Source: Acanthopleura granulata
Lineage: Eukaryota; Mollusca; Polyplacophora; Chitonida; Chitonidae
DNA length: 64,000 bases
NCBI GenBank assembly: GCA_016165875.1
Contig: JABBOT010000007.1
Coordinates: 6,915,245 to 6,979,244, forward strand
Reading direction: 5' to 3'
In this document: positions 56,465-64,000 of the stretch, piece after piece
Layout: each line of letters starts with the position of its first letter
How positions within the stretch are numbered: the stretch's first letter is position 1
Made by a program: the position numbers and the translations under genes
Notes under the pieces: generated by a model
What the model was told of the DNA's origin: nothing
Database searches by the model: none
Seen by the model: the letters and a program-made list of their open reading frames with translations, nothing else

Positions 56465-57737
56465 AGTCGACAAGACTGTTCACAAATATGAGCCGATGTG
56501 ATTGAGCACTTTTACATCTGTTATAAAATAAATCAATAAATAAATATCTGGGAGTCAATTTTTGTCAGCTCGGCTCTTTTGATATACTGAGGGAAAGAGT
56601 GAGAGAAAGACTTTCAAAAATGTTTAACTCGAAGAGAACTTGACGGATAATATATGAGAAGATGAATGCTAAAGACTATATACCCTGAAAGAAGTCTGTA
56701 GGAAAAACTGTAAACAAAGACTTCAAGAGGACAGTAGTGTAATAGCCGTAGAAAGAAACGTAGAATCAAGATAAGCTAATTGTGTCAGTTTTCATTTAGC
56801 CAGTTTGCTTCCACATACACATTCGGCATTAGACCGGTTGCACAGACTTTGTTAGACCGCAAGAAAAAGTTTTTCTTTCCATGCATGCCTAACGTGGAGG
56901 ATATATGATAAAGACACATATATTTACAGTATTGTTACAAAGTTTCCATCTCTGTGCAGATTCCATTTTTTTCGTGCGCGGCAGAAATGCAGTCGTGTCA
57001 CGGTAGGACAGGTATTGACAGCTTTTATATCGTCTTCAAACGTTTGGAGTTGTCACAGTATTTCCTGTTGGAGGAGAAAAACCCGGACAAGGTCAAAATG
57101 TCGGGGGACTTTTGAGGAGGTGTCACTCATTTTATCTCCACAGCAACTGGATTATTACGATGCAATTAATAACCGGGGCCACATTTTACGTCGGCTATGA
57201 TAAATATAAGCTACGACTGCAGAAACCTTGTCTTACGCCAGGCAACTACAGATAAGATAAGAATAAAAAAAGAAAACAAGACGACAAAGACTAATGCTGA
57301 AAATGTCCACCTCCAACCGTTGGAAATGTTTATCTTGTCAGTCATTGCCATTTGATTTTCCTGCCCCGCTACTTCTGGCGCATCATCACTGTGTGTGTGT
57401 GTATGAAGTCACTTTGTGACAGTTTAGTTTGTCTGTCAACACTTAAAAAGTCGATGTTACGGCGTATACGTGAGCTTTTACTAATCCCCGTGTTTAACGT
57501 TATCACTCTAGCATCCTCTCCATCAAAACCATCGCGCCACTTTCAGCCCCTAACAAGGAGATACCCCTAGTGATCGGTATCTCCTCCAGAGACATAACGC
57601 AACATCAATCACAGTGAAAATCCGGATAGACATATGCCTCGGGAATTAACTTATGTGGGGGTACGTCTGACCTAGCTGTCCCTCTCTGGAAGAGGCTAAA
57701 GCGATCTGGTACACCCCTGGAATATCTAGGGATTAAC
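56465..57737. other. non-coding stretch, nothing recognised
   Basis: A second AT tract near 56526-56548 only. No credible exon. Confidence 0.35.
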
Positions 57738-57988
57738 TGTGATAGTTGACAAATGGTCATATGTTACCTGTGAGATCCGGCCTCTTGTCAGTTTACCTCA
57801 GTAAGGTTTTTATTCTAAATGTTCATATAAGTGTTAAAAAAATAACAACTTACACCCCTTTGCATCCTCGCTGAAGCAAAATAAAACAAAATAAAAATCA
57901 GTGATGTTAATTGCAATTTATTAGGAGTTACTGATTTCGAATTACTCAAAATGCTGTGTTGTCATCACATTTAATACAAATTAAACCA
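57738..57988 (+). repeat. dispersed repeat A, copy 5, uninterrupted
   Basis: The best whole copy: GTGATAGTTGACAAATGGTC, GATCCGGCCTCTTGTCAGTT, TACCTCAGTAAGGTTTTTAT, TAACAACTTACACCCCTTTG, GTGATGTTAATTGCAATTTA, TTCGAATTACTCAAAATGCT, GTGTTGTCATCACATTTAAT. No inverted ends, tail or frame, so its class is unknown. Confidence 0.8.
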
Positions 57989-58950
57989 ACGCAACGAGAT
58001 CAGGCCTCGGGGATGCACACACAACCAGCAGAATCCCTAGCACGGTAGTCTTTGTATCCACTAAATCATTTTACAATGGTAAGGAAATCGAATTGCTCTC
58101 TTTCCGATTTTGAGGCTTCCACAGAATTATGAAACAAAGGTATGTAGAGCGAGGACTCGGTCGATCAATTCAGCCAAAACGTCTGCCATTTATATTAGTT
58201 GGGGTCCTCCCCCCCTCCCCTCTCAACAGACATACGGGCATTGACACAACATACGTCAGTGTGCGTTTACATATTCTAAGTACGGCCTCGTTTATAAATA
58301 TTTCAAATTCTCTTCCCACATATTTTTGTGATTTTTCGAGCGAGCTAGACAGCTTATACACAACGCATTCACCGCGGGACAAAGATTAAGCGCTGCTCCG
58401 CGTTGTTGCTTTTGTATGGCAACACAAAGGACAGTGATCTCGCTGTGTAACCATTATACGCCCTAAGTTTGAGCGACGTCCACTGAATATTCGCCACAAT
58501 TGTGCATTACCGCGGTTGTGGCTATTATCATATATGTTGGCGGGGGAACATATTACTTATGTAACGTACATATAAAGTGTGTATATATATACATACATAC
58601 GCGATATAGGTAAAGGGGGAGGAGATAACTGGCAACACAGTCTGTGGGTATCCGGGTTAGGGGCTTACAGATGAACTTCTCGTAACCTGGGACTTTCTGT
58701 ATACACGAAATACAATATAGGACAGGCCGTATGTATAGAGAGAGAAATACCCTGACTTGTCGTCGTCACCTTGACTCTGTATCATATATAGAGAGCTGGA
58801 AAAGCTATCACCACTTGTCACAGCTGCCTAAGCACTGTACAGCAATGTCAGCAGGTGTTCGGGGTAGTGCTTTTTTCTGAAAGTGTTCAAACACCTCTAG
58901 TGACAACAAGATTAAATGCTGAGTATTGCGAGGCAATACGGGCCAGTAAA
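57989..58950. other. non-coding stretch, nothing recognised
   Basis: Contains a short C run at 58209-58216 and TA/TATAGA tracts near 58576-58590 and 58734-58745. Confidence 0.35.
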
Positions 58951-59334
58951 TTATAATCCCGAGCCTATTTGATGTATGCCCTGGGAATATGAATCTACAT
59001 GTCTTACATAAACACGTGGGTCGCATTCCACGTGACCTTGGGTCCGCACATTGTCTTTTAAGGGAGAGATATGCCGGATGAAATACTGCGCTAGGTGACT
59101 AGGTGAGGTGCTACTTACGAACTGCGTCGGATATGTACAAGTGGGGCACACTTTTGACAACGCTACATAGAAAGCAAATGTATTGATATCATGATGACTG
59201 ATTTGTAGACTGTCTAATTCTGTACAGGCGTCGAAGCAGACCTTCGTGTTACTAGTCATCGACCATAACTGATGAACTGGTTGATTAAACTCCCAGACCA
59301 ATTTCGCGAAAAAAATTTCAGCACAAGCCACCAT
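58951..59334 (-). CDS. open frame of 127 codons with ATG, unknown
   Basis: Starts at ATG 59334-59332 in a good context (rc TTCAAGATGGTGG) and is open to a stop at 58951. Parts: MVACAEIFFAKLVWEFNQPV, SMTSNTKVCFDACTELDSLQ, FYVALSKVCPTCTYPTQFVS, SSTSPSHLAQYFIRHISPLK. There are six cysteines plus one near the end, and no clear signal peptide or domain. It is among the longest non-repeat ATG frames here, but a frame of this length is expected by chance in 64 kb. It could be a first exon with a donor inside. Confidence 0.2.
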   Translation of the reverse strand: MVACAEIFFAKLVWEFNQPVHQLWSMTSNTKVCFDACTELDSLQISHHDINTFAFYVALSKVCPTCTYPTQFVSSTSPSHLAQYFIRHISPLKDNVRTQGHVECDPRVYVRHVDSYSQGIHQIGSGL

Positions 59335-59859
59335 CTTGAACTAGGAAAGTACATAGAGTGAGAAGCTAGGACCTATTCATGTAAAGAGAAGCCGTCAATA
59401 GAATGAGGAAGGTAATGTATACACCGCTAACGTCTGGTACAACATAATAAGCCGTAGGCGATATTGCAACATGGCTAAAACAATGTTTGTCAGTCACCTT
59501 TGTACAGAGTACACAAAACATGGCATTGTTTCCCCATCCAATAGGTCAATGAGTGCAGCGTGCTTATGGAAAGTCATGCATAAGAAGGCAATCTTTTTGC
59601 TTTTTTTTTCGTTTCTTTTTTGGAAATCTCGACGAATCACCCTTTAGTCATTACAGAAATTGCACGCTTAGTTTGATAAGGTCATGAAATATACAGGCCA
59701 ATCCTCACATGTCTAACAAAATAAGATGCAAACATGAATCTAAGAGTACAAATATACGAGTACAACCCCTACCCCTCCCCATCCGCCACAAGCTAGGGAA
59801 TAAAACCAGAAATCTATTGATGAACAGACGTCTGGTAAAATCAAAGCTGCCACCACGGC
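59335..59859. other. non-coding stretch, nothing recognised
   Basis: A T-rich run near 59597-59620. No gene seen. Confidence 0.4.
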
Positions 59860-60125
59860 GTGATAGTTGTCAAATGGTCAAGGCAACCGCTGAAATCCGG
59901 CCTTTGTCAGTTTACCACAGGGTTTTATTCCGTTCATGTAAATGGCTTAACATGTAAGTAACAACTTACACACCCCCTAACACCATGACTTACGCAGAAT
60001 AAGGTTATAAAAAATGCAGTGATACTAATATCAATAGATTTGACGTCTCTGGTGTAGAATTACTCAGTATACTGTGCTGTCATCACTTATAATACATAAC
60101 AACATGGAAACAATGCACAGTCACT
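59860..60125 (+). repeat. dispersed repeat A, copy 6, uninterrupted
   Basis: GTGATAGTTGTCAAATGGTC, GAAATCCGGCCTTTGTCAGT, AACAACTTACACACCCCCTA, ACACCATGACTTACGCAGAA, TAAGGTTATAAAAAATGCAG, GTAGAATTACTCAGTATACT, GTGCTGTCATCACTTATAAT, AACATGGAAACAATGCACAG. It includes the unfilled CAGAATAAGG site used by the MITE in copy 4. Confidence 0.8.
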
Positions 60126-61455
60126 CTTTTTGTGCAGACGCGATGTCAATAGGTTTCCAGACCCAGTTCATGTTGAAGTAACCTTACTCGTGAGGTATAT
60201 ATTTATGGCACAGATGATTTTAGCAATAGTGGGGTATATATGCACTTATGTATGTTGTAAATGTGTTTGTTTGTTTTTTTGGAAGACTGGTATATGTCGT
60301 CGACATGTTCTGTGTGCGAGTAAGATGACGCTGTGGCGTATGTACTCTTTGGCATGTACATTTACCTGACATCGTCCAGCTGATATTACTAATCTCATCT
60401 TATACCTTGCGTGGGCTCTAACTCCATGCTAATAGGCAAATAATACTTTCCAGCTATCTTCGGCTGTTCTGTTATTTGTTACAGCTATGGCCAGCTGGAT
60501 AGCTAAATGCTACTGGATGGGCGGACATGAAATGGGTTATTTTGCGTGACTCGTTGAATTCTTTGCAATGCGTACGCGTTTCTATACAAATTCGCGAGCG
60601 GGCCTCATAAGTGAAGGTTTCATGACAGTTCTGTCATCGTTCTAGGCTATAAGACAAATAGCCGAGGTTTATGGCATGCTGGGATGGAGTTAGGCACATA
60701 GCTCTGACCAATCGGAGAGCTTCGTATGTCAGTCGCTCACCTTTGACCCCGTGACCTTTCTCACAGTACTTCGCCAAAGCCCTTGCACTGTAGGTTAAGT
60801 TTAGTAAGCTCTGTGTTGGGTAATAAATAAGATTAGTAAAAGACAGAAGGGGAGCGGGGAATTCTATACACTTATAATATACGAAGCAATTCACATATAA
60901 ATTTACATGAAAAGATGCAGTAGTAAATATAAGTTGGAAAGCTCCAGCAGTAAGCTGCATGCGCGTATATCAGACTTGTATTCGTGTGCAGAGTAGATCG
61001 TATTCTTGGTCATTTTTTTCGCACGTTACATGATATTGTTTTCTAGTAATATTGTAAACATTATTATTGTAAGTGTAGAAAATACCACACTGAAGTTTTC
61101 AAGTTCGTAATGTGTCGCGATACCTGTTGGCTAGTGGGCAGTCCTGTTACGATACAGTAAACAATATCTGACTTCAGTTGTGTCATGAACTTGATACTCT
61201 CACTTTACTGCTCTTCAAGGTTGAAATAAGCGTAGGTGCAGTAACCATGCAAAAACAGCCAGTCACCCTCGACTGAAACAGTCTTTTAGCACTTAAATGG
61301 AAGTTGATGGAATGGAAGTATTTAACCTTCCCGTTACAAGACAGTCCCCTTGGTGTCAGGAAACGCAAGAATTTTCCACGATATACGCGTTTCAGGATTA
61401 CTCGTTTCTACCCGACAAGGCAGATGTATTCGGGAAGAAAACCTGTTGTTTCATG
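60126..61455. other. non-coding stretch, nothing recognised
   Basis: A minus-strand frame of 108 codons (60634-60960) is partly protein-like but lacks splice or domain support. Confidence 0.35.
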
Positions 61456-61525
61456 GCCCACATAAGATGGCTTTATGGCTTCCATAATATGTTGTTTTAT
61501 TGCCTCCATAATATGTTGCTTACTG
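61456..61525. repeat. short tandem repeat, 24 bp
   Basis: GCTTCCATAATATGTTGTTT at 61478 and GCCTCCATAATATGTTGCTT at 61502 are adjacent 24-bp units. A more diverged one lies to the left. Confidence 0.75.
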
Positions 61526-62129
61526 GTCTTTGTAAGATAACAGTCACGTTACAAATGTTACGACATATCTCCGGTTTTCTTACATAAAAATGAAAGAATG
61601 CTATCTTATATAACAACGTAACCACGTGTTCTGTACGAAAATGTGCAATGTAATGCTTATCACGATAATTATAACTGGCCACTTTGTAAATACTTATCTG
61701 CTGAAGAAATCTTAAAGGCAGTACTCCTGCAACATGATTGCACGATGAAAAGATGTAAAGAGCGTGGGACTACGCCAACCCATAAACATATGCGAATACA
61801 TAGGTGCAATTGGTCCAGTCTTAAGCTTAATGGAATGTACTGGTATCGCAGAGAATCTCACAGAATCTTGCTAAAATACAAACGGTCGACATCCTCTTTT
61901 GATCCCTGTTCCGGGTTAACTAGAAAGCCTGTCCTATGTTTAGTTATCCTTTGGATCTCGACTCCCACATTTGACGTTCTGTGGCACAGGGATTTGCGAA
62001 ACACGCCTATAGTAAATCCGCCTAATCGCTAGGGAGTCTGCGTCACAATTTTGTATCGAACCATCTTCGGTTATACCCAAATCTGTTTCTTAACCCAGTG
62101 TCGCAAAAGTGTAGGCATTATATGAGCAT
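61526..62129. other. non-coding stretch, nothing recognised
   Basis: A 129-codon plus-strand frame (61643-62032) has mixed composition, no motif and no splice support. Confidence 0.35.
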
Positions 62130-62300
62130 TGCATCTGTTATTTGCATAGCAGGTCTCATCATCTTTGTAGGTGGTATTAGCATTACGTGCTGTATGAGCA
62201 TCACAAGTTGTTTATGCATCATAGGCTGTATAAGACTTGCATATCGTATTAGCATCACGTACTGTATGAACCTCATACATTGTATCGACACCAAAACCAG
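62130..62300. repeat. tandem array, 18-bp monomer
   Basis: About nine diverged units: ACGTGCTGTATGAGCATC, ACAAGTTGTTTATGCATC, ATAGGCTGTATAAGACTT, GCATATCGTATTAGCATC, ACGTACTGTATGAACCTC. Frames are open on both strands because the period is a multiple of three. Confidence 0.75.
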
Positions 62301-64000
62301 TAGACGCATTTCGAGCTCTTAAATCATCACACGCTAAATGTACGTCATCCGTTGTCTAAAGTACTACGGCCCAAGACGCTTGAATATTTGATCTGGGGCC
62401 GCTGAGTAGTTTTGTCACTGCACTCCGGTCAGTTGCGTTGGTGTGTTTGTCCTTTTTACTCACTAATAGAGTACATACTTACAACTGGTATTATTGTAAT
62501 GGAGAGTGTACACTTAAGGTCGGGTGTGGTCACTGACAGCCAGGGCGTGGCAATTTGCTTTCAGGGTTGGATTTTCCTAAGCTCTCTGATACCCCTTCTT
62601 GAGATGTCCTCGACTTCACTTTCAAAACGACAGTCCTGTCAACTTCAAATTTTTGTCAAGTGATCTTTTCCAATTCTGCCACTCGGCTCGCCCACACTTC
62701 GAGCTTCAGATGTGCCATCTCATATACAACAATAACTTTTTTCGTTTCCTCTTTTTAGTTGTACATCGGTTTTCATGATATGATGGCTAGGTGGCGGCTA
62801 TTTTTTTGCGGTGGTTGCACATGCACAGTGTTGCATAAAATCCCCCCGTTGGATATCTGAACAGGTGCAATCAAAAAGCAACTAAGATACACATTTTGGA
62901 TTATTAACAACTTATAAACTACCATGTTAAGAGATTTCCATACTGATTAAACTGATTCATCATAATACAATTTTCCTTATTCCATTATCGCACTGTATAC
63001 AATTTCTTACTCTTTTGATGATTTGTGTTGAACGTTCTTTTGGAAATTTATTTTGCACTTATTGACCTACAAGGACCATCCGTAATTATGACAATTGTTG
63101 CATCAGGGTCTGTGTGGACGTCCTGAAGCAAAAGGTTATGGTTCACAAGTGTGCCTGAAAGGTGTTCATGTGAAAATGGAATTTCCTAACCTGAATATAC
63201 TTTGCGCTTGCTGGCCGGTTTCCACAGAATTCTACGTCACAATATTCACCCTACTGTCGGAATTTCTACACGATTTTGTTTTCTCGTAAATTCTCCCACA
63301 GTCCCGTATAACGAGGTAAGCATCGTTTTTACAAAGATGTCAAGCTGTGAAAATAACTTTTTCTTTTATACACATGATGTGTGATCTCTGTCTTTCTTTT
63401 TTTTAACTTACACTTAACTGTGTGTGGCTTTGGTGCCTTTGTCTCTGTTGACTTTACGTTATAAATGAAAACAAAAACCACGGCATTTATTGCTCCGTCT
63501 TGATGCAGGCTACATAAACTATAAGAAAATATTCTAGAGCTGGTGTACACAAAACTATGGAAGCATTGGTACGCTTGTATTAGTGTATGTCGGTTTCGTT
63601 GTCAATCACATTGATACACTAGTTGCCCCGTGGTAGTTTAGGTTGCGTGTTAAAGGAGCCTATATTCTGGGTGGTAGCGCGACGTGCTCGGAGGGAGGTG
63701 GCTTGCCCCGACTTCGAGAGCATGGGACTTGAAAGCTTCAGCGCGTCCTTAACACCTTCACGCTAAATTTACCCCAATTTAGTGGATTGTGAGCCAGATT
63801 AAGGATTTGGTGCCTCACTAAGGCTCAAGTGGAACGCATACATTCGCCTACGCCAGCGCTATCCTTTACGTGGACATTGCGCATGCCTGGACACAAGAGT
63901 TCGACCCAAAGCGTATACAAAGGCAGGCCTCAAAATAGAGTGCCAGTGGGTTTCAAACAACTCGGAATGCCTAAAGTATCGAAATAATTCCGACATTCTT
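62301..64000. other. 1.7 kb without a supported feature
   Basis: No supported exon or family repeat. The last 350 bp are somewhat GC-richer; no frame there could be defended before the window ends. Confidence 0.35.

Noticed and set aside
60634..60960. Minus-strand frame of 108 codons
   Set aside because: Part of it reads well (EKGHGVKGERLTYEALRLVR), but no paired splice sites or family match were found.
61643..62032. Plus-strand frame of 129 codons
   Set aside because: No recognisable motif and no splice or start context. Its length is within chance for six frames of 64 kb.

Overview
The window looks like a piece of an invertebrate animal genome, most likely a mollusc or another lophotrochozoan. 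The reasons are: no long open frames on either strand, AT-rich sequence, intron-like candidate exons bounded by AG/GT, many microsatellites, and above all about twenty copies of tRNA-headed SINEs with AAAT tails. Their body and tail resemble SINEs I remember from mollusc genomes; that assignment is from memory and unchecked. There is no sign of bacterial, plasmid or phage organisation: no operons, no CRISPR array, no rRNA and no convincing free-standing tRNA gene.

Coding content is sparse and uncertain. The best case is a series of candidate minus-strand exons between about 17.2 kb and 11.1 kb, read right to left: 17222-16789 (with an apparent frame change), 15564-15376 (very basic, ending at a GTAAGT donor), 14447-14169, 14105-13914, 13747-13490 and 11224-11095 (hydrophobic segment then stop). 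They could be one gene for a membrane protein or pieces of several; I do not recognise the product. Weaker exon-like segments lie at 2125-2335 (-), 26987-27161 (-), 39151-39442 (+), 46349-46696 (-) and 58951-59334 (-). A 33-codon ATG frame at 29381-29482 (+) encodes a possible single-span microprotein.

Most of what can be explained is repeat. (1) SINE family 1, both orientations, throughout. (2) SINE family 2, with another tRNA-like head but a similar 3' part, at 25.8, 37.1, 40.7 kb and as fragments. (3) Dispersed repeat A, about 250-300 bp, seven copies all on the plus strand (13.2, 14.7, 16.7, 19.3, 42.9, 57.7, 59.9 kb); three are split by later insertions. (4) A terminal-inverted-repeat MITE at 43.05 and 47.63 kb; the first sits inside a copy of repeat A, and other copies of A serve as empty sites showing TA duplication. 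(5) Repeat B, about 350 bp, twice (4.1 and 5.85 kb). (6) A foldback-like element at 12.05-12.57 kb. (7) About ten unrelated tandem arrays with periods near 18, 22, 31, 36, 43, 48, 107, 110 and 137 bp.

The insertions give a partial order of events: repeat A is older than the MITE and SINE lodged in it, and the 48-bp array at 2.5 kb is older than the SINE that split it. I see no clear new multi-gene system. The most original leads are the minus-strand exon chain, the MITE with its dated insertion site, the foldback element, the 48-bp array carrying a TATA-like motif in most units, and the microprotein frame.
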